Assembly (NCBI RefSeq): GCF_040567655.1
Contig: NZ_JBEXAC010000003.1
Location: forward strand, 124,001-188,000
Direction: 5' to 3'
Source: Chitinophaga sp. H8
Lineage (GTDB): Bacteria > Bacteroidota > Bacteroidia > Chitinophagales > Chitinophagaceae
Length of the DNA stretch: 64,000 bases
How positions within the stretch are numbered: position 1 is the stretch's first letter; each line of letters begins with the position of its first letter. Positions 40,885 through 49,905 of the stretch are shown in pieces. Below the pieces are notes generated by a model. It was not told the DNA's origin and did no database searches. It was given only the letters and a program-made list of their open reading frames with translations. The position numbers and the translations under genes are program-made.

Positions 40885-42432
40885 ATGGCAAGCAAAAAGT
40901 ACTTATTACTGGCAGGCGCTATGAGTTTACTAGCGGCGTCCTCTGGTTTTGCACAAGTTACGCCTTCTTCTTATGATGCCCTGGATTCATCTAAAGTTCC
41001 GGCTAAGAGAATGGCACAACAAAACAGCTTTGTGAATCACCAGTCTAATTTCCCTGCTAAACCAAGAAGCATGTGGGAACTCGGTTTTCACGGTGGTTTA
41101 CACCTGATCTCCGGTACTGTTAGTCCTACCCCAGGTTTTGGTGGTGGTATCTCCCTGAGAAAAGCTTTAGGGCATACTTTCTCCCTGAGAGCAGAATACA
41201 CTGGATCTTTTGACTATGGTCAGGATATCAAATTGAAACCATCTCAAAGAGGTGGTGGTGTTAATCCTTGGGCAGCAACAGCAGCTAAGAACAATGGTAT
41301 GATTGTTCCTAACTACAAAACTGCTACACACGCACTGTCTTTGGATGCGATTGTTTCTTTGAGCAATATCATGTTCTACAAGGCTGAGCCTAAAGTTAAC
41401 TGGTATGTATTAGCAGGTTACACCCTGGCTATGATCGATGTTGACGTAGATGCTTTGGGTGCAAATGGTCAGGGTTATGACTATTCCGGCATCAACTTTG
41501 GTGGCAAACGTAAAGACATCAAGGATGCATTGAAGAATCTGCAGGATAAGAAATATGAAAGCAATGCACCTTCTCAGGGCAACAGGATCGCAATCGGCCG
41601 TAAAGACGACAACCAACTGTTGCGTCATGCACTGGATTTAGGTACTGGTGTTGCCTTCAAAGTTTCTAACCGTTTTAATATCGGTATAGAAGAAAAGGTA
41701 ACAATGCCTTTTGATGCTTACCTGGATGGTTATGCTGGTCCTGGTGGATCTACAAAAGATTTCTTCTCTTACACTAGCGTAAGACTGAACTTCAACCTGG
41801 GTAACTCCAGCAAACGCGTTCAGCCTTTATGGTGGATCAACCCGCTGGAATATGCTTACAGCGAGCTGAGCTCTCCTCGTCACATGAAACTGCCTACTCC
41901 GGTACTGCCTGATGCTGATGGCGACGGTGTAACTGACCAGTTCGACCGCGAGCCTAACACACCAGCAGGTGCTCCTGTTGATGTTCATGGTGTAGCTAAA
42001 GATACTGACGGTGATGGTGTTCCTGACTACAAAGACAAACAACTGATCACGCCTACTTACTGCCAACCAGTTGATGCTGATGGCGTTGGTAAATGCCCAG
42101 ATCCAGAATGCTGCAAGAACGTTAAGCCTGCATGTGCAAGCCTGGTTCTGCCTAGCGTTTCCTTCAAAGGTAGCTCTACTAAAGTATCTAACGATATGGA
42201 AGCAGTACTGTCTAGCGTAGCTAACACACTGAGAAGCAATCCAGAATGTAATGTACTGGTTACCGGCCACGCTGGTGCTAAAGGCAAGAAAGGTGGTGTT
42301 GACCTGAGCAGCAGAAGAGTTGACGCTGTGATCGATTACCTGGCTGACAAGCAAGGTATTGACAGAGGTCGTTTCATCAAACAAAATACTCCTGGTGAGT
42401 CTGGTACTGTTGATTTAGCTCCTGCTAACTAA
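40885..42432 (+). CDS. OmpA-family outer-membrane protein with calcium-type repeats
   Basis: A 515-residue outer-membrane protein. Signal peptide 1-23 (FAQ), then a beta-barrel-like region (about 60-310) with alternating hydrophobic strands, then two thrombospondin-type-3-like calcium motifs DADGDGVTD (343-351) and DTDGDGVPD (373-381), then an OmpA C-terminal domain (about 420-500). In that domain the peptidoglycan-binding segment reads GHAG...LSSRR; the Asp of the usual GHTD motif is replaced by Gly463-464, while the Arg of SSRR (about 477-478) is kept. It therefore may bind peptidoglycan weakly or not at all. The preferred codons and consensus promoter suggest high expression. A strong terminator follows. 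Confidence 0.88.
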   Translation: MASKKYLLLAGAMSLLAASSGFAQVTPSSYDALDSSKVPAKRMAQQNSFVNHQSNFPAKPRSMWELGFHGGLHLISGTVSPTPGFGGGISLRKALGHTFSLRAEYTGSFDYGQDIKLKPSQRGGGVNPWAATAAKNNGMIVPNYKTATHALSLDAIVSLSNIMFYKAEPKVNWYVLAGYTLAMIDVDVDALGANGQGYDYSGINFGGKRKDIKDALKNLQDKKYESNAPSQGNRIAIGRKDDNQLLRHALDLGTGVAFKVSNRFNIGIEEKVTMPFDAYLDGYAGPGGSTKDFFSYTSVRLNFNLGNSSKRVQPLWWINPLEYAYSELSSPRHMKLPTPVLPDADGDGVTDQFDREPNTPAGAPVDVHGVAKDTDGDGVPDYKDKQLITPTYCQPVDADGVGKCPDPECCKNVKPACASLVLPSVSFKGSSTKVSNDMEAVLSSVANTLRSNPECNVLVTGHAGAKGKKGGVDLSSRRVDAVIDYLADKQGIDRGRFIKQNTPGESGTVDLAPAN

Positions 42433-42459
42433 TTCAGTCCTCACTGGTAAATAGTTTTA

Positions 42460-42498
42460 AAAAATACCCTGGCAGATCTTGCCGGGGTATTTTTTATT
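42460..42498 (+). terminator. Terminator of the OmpA-family gene
   Basis: A 14-bp stem (42460-42473 with 42481-42494, one G-T pair) of type AAAAATACCCTGGC is followed by Ts. Confidence 0.9.
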
Positions 42499-42527
42499 AT
42501 AACAGGCAACATTTCAGATATTACCGC

Positions 42528-42535
42528 TAAATTTG
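42528..42535 (+). promoter_or_regulatory. Putative -7 box of kup
   Basis: TAAATTTG matches TAnnTTTG, 27 bp before the GTG start. No clear -33 element is found. Confidence 0.4.
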
Positions 42536-42561
42536 AAGGCTCTTAACCAATTACTTATTAC

Positions 42562-44547
42562 GTGGGAATAAACATTAACAGGGTTTCCCTGGCAGGTTTA
42601 GTAGTAGCGCTGGGTATTATTTACGGCGACATAGGAACTTCTCCGCTTTATGTTTTCAAAGCAATTATGGGGGGAAACCCGGTAAGCGATCTGCTGGTAA
42701 TTGGAGGAATCTCCTGTATTATATGGACGCTTACCCTTCAAACAACTGTCAAATATGTAATTCTCACCCTGAGGGCCGATAATAAAGGGGAGGGAGGGAT
42801 TTTTTCCTTGTATGCCCTGGTCAGAAGACATGCCAAATGGACGGTTGTCTTTGGCATGATCGGTGGAGCGGCCCTCCTGGCCGATGGGATCATTACCCCG
42901 CCCATCACTGTTACTTCTGCTATTGAAGGGTTACGTACCCTGGAAGTATTCAAAGATCTGGCACAGTGGACGATTGTAAAAATAGTGCTGACGATTATTA
43001 CTGGAATGTTCCTGATGCAGCAGTTCGGTACGGTATCTATAGGCCGTATGTTTGGCCCTATTATGGTGATCTGGTTTACCATGCTGGGAATACTGGGCAT
43101 TTCTCATATTGCAGATGATCTCTCCGTTTTAAAAGCATTCAGCCCACATTATGCCATTGAACTGTTAACAACTTACCCTAAAGGATTTTTAATTCTGGGA
43201 GCCGTATTTCTGTGTACTACGGGGGCAGAGGCCCTTTATTCGGATCTCGGCCACTGCGGACGAGGTAATATCCGTATCTCCTGGATTTTTGTAAAAGCAT
43301 GCCTTATTTTAAATTACCTGGGACAAGGAGCCTGGCTACTTACCCAGCGCGGCCAAATCATTCCTAAAGATCAGAACCCATTTTTTACCATTATGCCGGA
43401 GTGGTTCGTGATTTTTGGTGTACTGATAGCCACGATGGCCTCTATTATTGCCAGTCAGGCGCTTATATCCGGCTCATTTACCCTCATTTCTGAGGCAATG
43501 CGTCTAAATTTATGGCCTAAGCTCAGGATTAACTACCCCACTGAAATGAGGGGACAGCTGTATATTCCGGGGATCAATGCTGTACTGTTTACCGGATGTG
43601 TATCTATAGTACTCATCTTTCAGGAATCAGGGGCTATGGAAGCGGCCTATGGGCTATCTATCACTATTTGTATGCTCATGACCTCCTGTCTCTTTGCCTT
43701 TTATCTGTACACCAGGAGGGTATGGCCCGGCTGGATCTTATTATATCTGGTCGTTTATCTTACAATAGAATTCTCTTTCCTTTTTGCCAACCTGGTTAAA
43801 TTCATGCATGGTGGTTATGTAACGGTAATTGTGGCAGGGGCCTTGTTTATGATCATGATGGTCTGGTTTAAATCGCGTAAGATTAAAAACCGGTATGTGG
43901 AATTTGTACGACTGGAAGACTACCTGCCTATTTTACAGGAACTGAGCAATGATACTTCTATTCCCAAATATGCCACTCACCTGGTATATATGAGCAGTGC
44001 GGATAATCCGAAGGAAATAGAACATAAAATCATTTACTCCATCCTGAATAAGAAACCCAAACGGGCAGATATTTACTGGTTTGTTCATGTGGATGTGGTG
44101 GATGAGCCATATCTGAGCGAATATTCTGTACAAACGATCATCCCCAATGAGGTGATACGGGTGGAATTCCGCTTAGGATTTAAAGTGGAGCAGCGTATTA
44201 ACCTGATGTTCCGTATGGTGGTGGAAGATATGGTGCGCAACAAGGAAGTGAATATTACCAGCCGTTACGAGTCTTTAAGTAAGAATAATGTTGTGGGCGA
44301 TTTTCAGTTTATTGTTATGGAGAAATTCCTTTCCCATGATAATGATCTGCCACTCTATGAAAGAATGGTCATGAAAATGTATTTCTTCCTGAAAAAAATC
44401 AGCCTGTCGGAAGAAAGGGGTTTTGGGCTGGATTCCAGTTATGTAACCATTGAAAAATATCCTTTGGTAGTAGCACCGGTGACCAATCTGCAGCTGAAAC
44501 GTATTATACGTGATCGTGACTGGTCTGATCCCCAGCAATTGATTTAA
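42562..44547 (+). CDS. kup: Potassium uptake protein Kup (KUP/HAK/KT family)
   Basis: Kup is a K+:H+ symporter of the inner membrane. The 661-residue protein has about twelve membrane helices (residues 1-440) and a C-terminal cytoplasmic domain (about 440-661). The family segments GIIYGDIGTSPLYVFK (about 18-33), LRADNKGEGGIFSLYAL and TTGAEALYSDLGHCGRGNIR are visible. The start codon is GTG: the in-frame sequence upstream reaches a stop without any ATG, and the protein otherwise starts exactly at the family N-terminus. The C-terminal domain is somewhat longer than in E. coli Kup in its charged loops. The gene has its own -7 box and a terminator. Confidence 0.95.
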   Translation: MGININRVSLAGLVVALGIIYGDIGTSPLYVFKAIMGGNPVSDLLVIGGISCIIWTLTLQTTVKYVILTLRADNKGEGGIFSLYALVRRHAKWTVVFGMIGGAALLADGIITPPITVTSAIEGLRTLEVFKDLAQWTIVKIVLTIITGMFLMQQFGTVSIGRMFGPIMVIWFTMLGILGISHIADDLSVLKAFSPHYAIELLTTYPKGFLILGAVFLCTTGAEALYSDLGHCGRGNIRISWIFVKACLILNYLGQGAWLLTQRGQIIPKDQNPFFTIMPEWFVIFGVLIATMASIIASQALISGSFTLISEAMRLNLWPKLRINYPTEMRGQLYIPGINAVLFTGCVSIVLIFQESGAMEAAYGLSITICMLMTSCLFAFYLYTRRVWPGWILLYLVVYLTIEFSFLFANLVKFMHGGYVTVIVAGALFMIMMVWFKSRKIKNRYVEFVRLEDYLPILQELSNDTSIPKYATHLVYMSSADNPKEIEHKIIYSILNKKPKRADIYWFVHVDVVDEPYLSEYSVQTIIPNEVIRVEFRLGFKVEQRINLMFRMVVEDMVRNKEVNITSRYESLSKNNVVGDFQFIVMEKFLSHDNDLPLYERMVMKMYFFLKKISLSEERGFGLDSSYVTIEKYPLVVAPVTNLQLKRIIRDRDWSDPQQLI

Positions 44548-44569
44548 ACTTATCTTATAGCATTATAAG

Positions 44570-44606
44570 GCGGTTTGGGAGTATATCCTGAACCGCTTTT
44601 CTTTTT
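44570..44606 (+). terminator. Terminator of kup
   Basis: GCGGTTTGGGA (44570-44580) pairs with TCCTGAACCGC (44586-44596, two G-T pairs) and is followed by TTTTCTTTTT. Confidence 0.8.
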
Positions 44607-44690
44607 AAATAGTAATAATACATTATCATTCATCAATTAAGCATTATTATAAATCAGAAACATGCCTATTTTTACTACTTAATCTTTTTT

Positions 44691-46457
44691 ATGGTGAGGA
44701 AATTTTTTTGGGTCCTGGTTTTGATGGCCCTGCAACAGTATGTTATAGCCCAATCGGGCCCTTTCTCGAAGGATTTTAAAGAATTGCCGGATCCTAAACC
44801 GGTAAATACTGCGTCCTGGCAGGCTGTTTCCGGTAATCAGGTACATTTTAGCTTTGCAGATGTATCTGTAAGATATGAGAAAAGAAATGCCCCTGATGCA
44901 GCCACTTTACCTAAACAATGGACGGCTAAAGCCTGGAAAGGGGAGAAAGTACATACGCAGTTGTTGATCTGGACTGCGCAGCCATTACAGGAAGTAAGCA
45001 TGGAAGTACTGCCATTGCAGGATGACAAAGGGAATAAGATAAAGACCAGCCAGATCAGCACAGGTTTTTTACGCTATGTGATGACAGATGGCTTGAACAA
45101 AGAAGGTGGCGGTTGCGGACACCGTGCACCTGGTGAGTATGATTCTTCTCTGGTAGCAGATGCGATTGATATTATTAACAAGCGTGATATTCCTGCCAAC
45201 ACAACGCAACCGGTATGGTTGAGCGTGGATGTGCCGGCTAATACTCCGGCAGGTATCTATAATGGGTATGTAAAGGTAAAAATTGGGCGTAATAGTACTC
45301 CTGCCATGTTGCCATATCAGGTACAGGTGCTGGAACATACCTTGCCCGCTCCTAAAGATTGGAAATATCATCTTGATCTGTGGCAGAGCCCTTATGCTAT
45401 ATCACGTATGTATGGTGTAAAAGACTGGAGTAAAGCGCATTTTGCGGCGATGAAGCCCTATATGCAGGAGCTGGCCAAAGTGGGCCAGAAAGTCATCACA
45501 GCTACGATTATTCATGATCCCTGGAATAGCCAGACAGAGGATATATATGGTACCATGGTAAAGTGGACCAAGAAGAGAGATGGCAGCTGGGCATATGATT
45601 ATACTGTGTTTGATAAATGGGTGCAGTTTATGATGGACCTGGGGATCCGTAACGAGATCAGCTGTTATAGTATGATCCCCTGGAACCTGAAATTCTATTA
45701 TTATGATGAGGCTGCCGGTAAAGATACTTTCATTATAGCCAAGCCCGGTACAGCGGAATACACCGCTCATTGGAAACCTATGCTGACAGATTTTGCGAAA
45801 CATCTTAAAGCAAAGGGATGGTTTGGCATTACTGCAATTGCCATGGATGAAAGGCCAATGAAGGATATGCAGCAGGCACTGGCTATTATCAAGGCGGTAG
45901 ATAAGAATTTTAAAGTATCTATGGCAGGTAATTATCATCCGGAGATAGAAGCAGATATACATGACTATTGCATTGCAGCGGGCCTGGATTTTGATAAAGA
46001 TGTGAGGGCATACCGTAAGCAGCATAATATGCCCAGTACTTTTTATACCTGTTGTACCGAGGGTTTTCCGAATACCTTTACTTTTTCTCCTCCGGCAGAA
46101 GCTACCTGGCTGGGTTGGCATGCAGCAGCTAAAGGATATGATGGTTATTTACGCTGGGCATATAACTGTTGGGTAAAGGATCCTTTGCAGGATTCCCGCT
46201 TCCGTACATGGGCAGCAGGAGATACCTATCTGGTATACCCAGGATGGAGATCATCTATCCGTTTTGAAAGATTACGTGAAGGCATACAGGATTTTGAGAA
46301 GATAAGAATACTACGTGAAAAATTCACGCAGGCGCATAATACAGCGAAACTGGAAGCGTTGGATAAAATGTTGACAGGGTTTGAGATCAGTGCCTTAAAA
46401 AGCACGTCAGCAGCAGATATGCTGAAAACCGCCAAAGCGCAGTTGAACGAGTTCTAA
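44691..46457 (+). CDS. Secreted glycoside hydrolase, GH123 (DUF4091) type
   Basis: A 588-residue secreted enzyme. Signal peptide 1-20 (VIAQ), an N-terminal beta-sandwich (about 40-220), then a TIM-barrel-like domain (about 222-560). It resembles GH123 / DUF4091 beta-N-acetylgalactosaminidases, which use substrate-assisted catalysis by an Asp-Glu pair. That pair is visible here as Asp386-Glu387 in AIAMDERPM at the end of a strand. C-terminal residues WLGWHAAAKGYDGYLRWAYN (about 483-500) and RFERLREGIQDFEKI are typical. The substrate in nature (glycosphingolipid-like or other GalNAc-containing glycans) cannot be read from the sequence. There is no SusC/SusD pair near it. A perfect hairpin follows. 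Confidence 0.8.
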   Translation: MVRKFFWVLVLMALQQYVIAQSGPFSKDFKELPDPKPVNTASWQAVSGNQVHFSFADVSVRYEKRNAPDAATLPKQWTAKAWKGEKVHTQLLIWTAQPLQEVSMEVLPLQDDKGNKIKTSQISTGFLRYVMTDGLNKEGGGCGHRAPGEYDSSLVADAIDIINKRDIPANTTQPVWLSVDVPANTPAGIYNGYVKVKIGRNSTPAMLPYQVQVLEHTLPAPKDWKYHLDLWQSPYAISRMYGVKDWSKAHFAAMKPYMQELAKVGQKVITATIIHDPWNSQTEDIYGTMVKWTKKRDGSWAYDYTVFDKWVQFMMDLGIRNEISCYSMIPWNLKFYYYDEAAGKDTFIIAKPGTAEYTAHWKPMLTDFAKHLKAKGWFGITAIAMDERPMKDMQQALAIIKAVDKNFKVSMAGNYHPEIEADIHDYCIAAGLDFDKDVRAYRKQHNMPSTFYTCCTEGFPNTFTFSPPAEATWLGWHAAAKGYDGYLRWAYNCWVKDPLQDSRFRTWAAGDTYLVYPGWRSSIRFERLREGIQDFEKIRILREKFTQAHNTAKLEALDKMLTGFEISALKSTSAADMLKTAKAQLNEF

Positions 46458-46481
46458 GAAGATATTTCAACTTACAAGATG

Positions 46482-46516
46482 AAAAAATCCTCCGGGGAAC
46501 CGGAGGATTTTTTTTT
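46482..46516. terminator. Bidirectional terminator between the GH123 gene and ftsZ
   Basis: Perfect stem AAAAAATCCTCCGG (46482-46495) with its complement (46500-46513), loop of 4 nt, with A/T runs on both outer sides, so it can end transcripts from both directions. It ends 51 bp before the ftsZ stop codon. Confidence 0.9.
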
Positions 46517-46566
46517 AACACAACTAAAAAACAATCAAATTGTCTGAATAGAATTCTCTCTGTTCG

Positions 46567-48336
46567 TCAATCGGGCTTTTTCCCATCTAAAAAGGTATTG
46601 ATGGTATTGATCTCGGTCTGGCTGTTTTGAGCCGGATCATTACTCACCGTATAATTGGAATAGAAATGTTCTGCAGAGCCGGCACCATTATCCAGGTTCA
46701 CATTTCTGCGCAGGTAAGCAGGTACATTTTCTATTTCGGCATTACTATCCATTGTTTTTACGTTAAAGCTGATACTGCGTAATTTAGCAATACGTTCTGC
46801 CTGTTTACGTTTCTGCTCCTCTGTATCTTCTACAAAGATCGGGTGATGTGGCTCTATTTCCGGAGGAGTAGTATACTCATCTTCTTTAAATACCATTTTC
46901 ATTTCCGGCTTATCAGTTGCTGGCGGCGTATTTCCCGGCTCTACGTAGATCTGTGCAGGGCTGTTTAAATAAGCACCCGCATTGCTGTTAGGCAAAGGTT
47001 GAATAACATTTATGTTATTGCCCGCCTGCGGAAGCTGTGTAGCAGGAGCAGGGTTGCTAACCGGAGCCTGCGCTTGTACGGATGGCTGAGGTGTTGGTAC
47101 TGGTTCTATATTCAGCACATAACTCTGCCTTTCCGGTGTGGGCTGTGGTGCCGGTGGTGTAAAGGAATTATTTGTTTCAGGATATACAACCATAGGTTCT
47201 ACGAGCCTTGGAGCCATCAGGTCTACGGGTTCCTGAAACAAGGTCCCCTGGTTATTGCTCGTCATTTTCTTTTCATCCCCATCACGTCCCAGCGTCATTA
47301 CAATTTTAGGTTCTTCCTTTTGTGCAATAGCAGCAGTTTGCTCAGGAGTTACTTTCATTTGCTGAATAGGTTTTTGTTCAAAACCTGTAGCAATGATGGT
47401 TACTCCCAGCTTTCGATCTAATGTATGATCATATCCCACACCCAGGATCACATCACAATCCTCACCTGCCTGGCTTTGTACATAAGCCTGGATAGTATCC
47501 ATTTCATCAAGGGTATGTTCAAATTCACCTTCAGAAGAAGAGATATTGATAAGAATCCATTTTGCACCATGGATATCATTGTCATTGAGCAGTGGGGAAG
47601 TCAGTGCATCCTCGATGGCTCTTTGAGCCCTGCCTTCACCCTCTGCAACGGCAGCTCCCAGGATAGCTACTCCACCATTACGCATTACAGTGCATACATC
47701 GGCAAAATCGACGTTGATCTGACCGGTAGAGTTGATTACATCCGTAATACATTTGGCCGCAGTAGCGAGTACGTTATCTGCTTTTTCGAAGGCAGCCTTG
47801 AATTTAAGGTCACCAAATTTCTGACGTAGCTTATCATTGGAGATAATGAGGAGGGTATCCACATAATCTTTCAAACGGCTCACCCCTTCATCTGCCTGTG
47901 CCATTCGTTTTTTACCTTCATAAGAGAAGGGAGTGGTAACAATACCTACAGTAAGAATACCCAGTTCTTTACAGATACGTGCCACGATAGGAGCGCCACC
48001 GGTACCGGTACCGCCGCCCATACCAGCGGTGATGAAAGCCATTTTGGTATTCACCTCCAGTATCTTTTTGATTTCTTCAAAGGATTCCTCCGTAGCCTGT
48101 TTCCCTATTTCAGGATTGGCACCAGCACCTAGCCCTTGTGTTAAATGTGGCCCTAACTGTATTTTGTTGGGAACAGGGCTATTAGCAATAGACTGCGCAT
48201 CTGTATTGCAAATGATAAAATTCACACCTTCAATGCGCTGGCTATACATATGATTCACCGCATTGCTTCCGCCGCCACCAATGCCTATCACCTTGATGAT
48301 GGAGGACTTCTCCTTAGGAAGATCAAAATGTATCAT
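46567..48336 (-). CDS. ftsZ: Cell division protein FtsZ, long form
   Basis: FtsZ is the tubulin homologue that forms the division ring. The GTP-binding signature GGGTGTGG is at 107-114, and the T7 loop NVDFADVCTVM is near 207-217. Residues 1-330 form the usual core. The protein is 589 residues, much longer than the 383 of E. coli, because of a disordered linker of about 200 residues rich in Pro, Gln and Thr. The C-terminal peptide that binds FtsA is recognisable as VPAYLRR (538-544) but is not at the end: about 45 further residues follow, ending FLDGKKPD. Other Bacteroidota FtsZ proteins show the same layout. It is the last gene of the dcw cluster, 165 bp after ftsA. Confidence 0.96.
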   Translation of the reverse strand: MIHFDLPKEKSSIIKVIGIGGGGSNAVNHMYSQRIEGVNFIICNTDAQSIANSPVPNKIQLGPHLTQGLGAGANPEIGKQATEESFEEIKKILEVNTKMAFITAGMGGGTGTGGAPIVARICKELGILTVGIVTTPFSYEGKKRMAQADEGVSRLKDYVDTLLIISNDKLRQKFGDLKFKAAFEKADNVLATAAKCITDVINSTGQINVDFADVCTVMRNGGVAILGAAVAEGEGRAQRAIEDALTSPLLNDNDIHGAKWILINISSSEGEFEHTLDEMDTIQAYVQSQAGEDCDVILGVGYDHTLDRKLGVTIIATGFEQKPIQQMKVTPEQTAAIAQKEEPKIVMTLGRDGDEKKMTSNNQGTLFQEPVDLMAPRLVEPMVVYPETNNSFTPPAPQPTPERQSYVLNIEPVPTPQPSVQAQAPVSNPAPATQLPQAGNNINVIQPLPNSNAGAYLNSPAQIYVEPGNTPPATDKPEMKMVFKEDEYTTPPEIEPHHPIFVEDTEEQKRKQAERIAKLRSISFNVKTMDSNAEIENVPAYLRRNVNLDNGAGSAEHFYSNYTVSNDPAQNSQTEINTINTFLDGKKPD

Positions 48337-48501
48337 GACTCTTTCTCTTTTATGGGTTAGTTTGAATAATTAAAACGAACAAATAGTAAATCAAGAATTA
48401 AGCTTGTAAATATTTTATTATCCTGTTCCATTCTAATTATCCTGGTATTAATTCTCAATTTTTTGATTTATAAATGGCTGCAACAATTACGCCATTTAGT
48501 A

Positions 48502-49905
48502 TTATAGCTTAGCGTCCTCTTCTTCAGTAAACATGTCTATAATCTTGGTTTTCATCTTGTCCAGAAAATTCTTTAAAGATGCACTCCGCTCTTTTGCTTT
48601 CCTGTCCTGTATTTCCTCGCTTGAAGGAGCTTCTTCGTCTGTCCATTCTTCTGGTGTTGCCAATGCCTGGGCAGCCTGCTCTTTTGCAAAATAGCTGGTG
48701 TTAATTTTAACATAATTTTCTTCCAGTGCACGACGATCATTTTCATAATCGTTATAACCTTTCAGAATCAACCCTACGCAGGTAGCATACATTGGTTTAG
48801 TCAGTTCATCGATATGCCCGCTGGCGAGATGCTCATTGGGATAGCCTATACGTGCATTGACGCCGGTAGTATATTCGGTGAGCTGTATCAGATGTTTTAA
48901 TTGAGAACCACCACCAGTAAGGATAATGCCACCATTCAGCATTTTATTATCCATACCGATCTGCTTGAGATGATATACTACAAAATCGAGTATTTCGCTC
49001 ATACGTGCCTGGATGATATGCGCCAGATTTTTCACAGATATTTCTTTCGGGCTTTGGCCACGTAATCCGGGAATAGTGATGTACGCATTATTTTTAGCTT
49101 CATCCGCCAGTGCATAACCAAACTGTACTTTCATCTGTTCTGCCTGTGTTTTTAAAACACCCAGACCATTTTTGATATCGTTGGTAATGTTCTCACCACC
49201 ATATGGAATCACTGCTGTATGTTTCAGAATACCTTCGTAAAACACTGCCAGGTCTGTAGTACCACCACCAATATCCACGATGGCTACACCAGCTTCAAAG
49301 TCCATGTCGCACATTACTGCGGCAGCAGAAGCAAGTGGCTGTAATACCAGGTCATGGATTTTAAGACCGGACTTTTCTACGCTGCGGTTGATATTCCGGA
49401 TCGCATTTTTGTCTCCAGTAATGATGTGGAAATTGGCACCTACTTTCACCCCGGACATCCCGATGGGATAGGTGATGTTTTGCAGGCTATCCACAATATA
49501 TTGTTGCGGTATTACGTCAATGATCTGATCACTGGCGGGAATTACAGTTTTGTACTGGTCATTGATCAGTTGGTCGATATCAATCTGGGATATCTCTGCG
49601 TCGGTATCATTTCTCACAATATCCCCCCGGGTTTGTAAACTCTTTATATGATGGCCGGCTATGCCAACATATACTTCGTTTATCTCCAGATTGGGATTCG
49701 ATGCATAACAGTTTTCCAACGCCTGCCTGATGGCTTTTATTGTTTGGTCGATATTCAGTACCATTCCGTGCTGAACACCAAACGACGTGGCTTTACCGAA
49801 TCCCAGGATTTCCAGTTTCCCGTATTCATTCTTCCTTCCTGCAATGGCAGCAATCTTCGTAGTGCCTATGTCGAGACCTACAATGATGGGAGCTTCCTGA
49901 TTCAT
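48502..49905 (-). CDS. ftsA: Cell division protein FtsA
   Basis: FtsA is an actin-like ATPase that ties FtsZ to the membrane. The 467-residue protein has the phosphate-1 loop DIGTTKIAAIAG (about 11-22), VDIGGGTTDLAVF (about 208-220) as phosphate-2, and ILTGGGSQLKHL (about 332-343) as the adenosine motif. The amphipathic membrane-targeting helix is visible near the C-terminus as LKNFLDKMKTKIIDMF, followed by an acidic tail (TEEEDAKL). The ATG overlaps the ftsQ stop by 4 bp (ATGA), so translation is probably coupled. Confidence 0.95.
   Translation of the reverse strand: MNQEAPIIVGLDIGTTKIAAIAGRKNEYGKLEILGFGKATSFGVQHGMVLNIDQTIKAIRQALENCYASNPNLEINEVYVGIAGHHIKSLQTRGDIVRNDTDAEISQIDIDQLINDQYKTVIPASDQIIDVIPQQYIVDSLQNITYPIGMSGVKVGANFHIITGDKNAIRNINRSVEKSGLKIHDLVLQPLASAAAVMCDMDFEAGVAIVDIGGGTTDLAVFYEGILKHTAVIPYGGENITNDIKNGLGVLKTQAEQMKVQFGYALADEAKNNAYITIPGLRGQSPKEISVKNLAHIIQARMSEILDFVVYHLKQIGMDNKMLNGGIILTGGGSQLKHLIQLTEYTTGVNARIGYPNEHLASGHIDELTKPMYATCVGLILKGYNDYENDRRALEENYVKINTSYFAKEQAAQALATPEEWTDEEAPSSEEIQDRKAKERSASLKNFLDKMKTKIIDMFTEEEDAKL

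Noticed and set aside
41827..42384. 185-codon minus-strand frame opposite the OmpA-family gene
   Set aside because: It is a shadow produced by strong codon bias in the outer-membrane protein gene.
45402..46121. 239-codon minus-strand frame opposite the GH123 gene
   Set aside because: It is an antisense shadow of a clearly coding frame and has no recognisable features.
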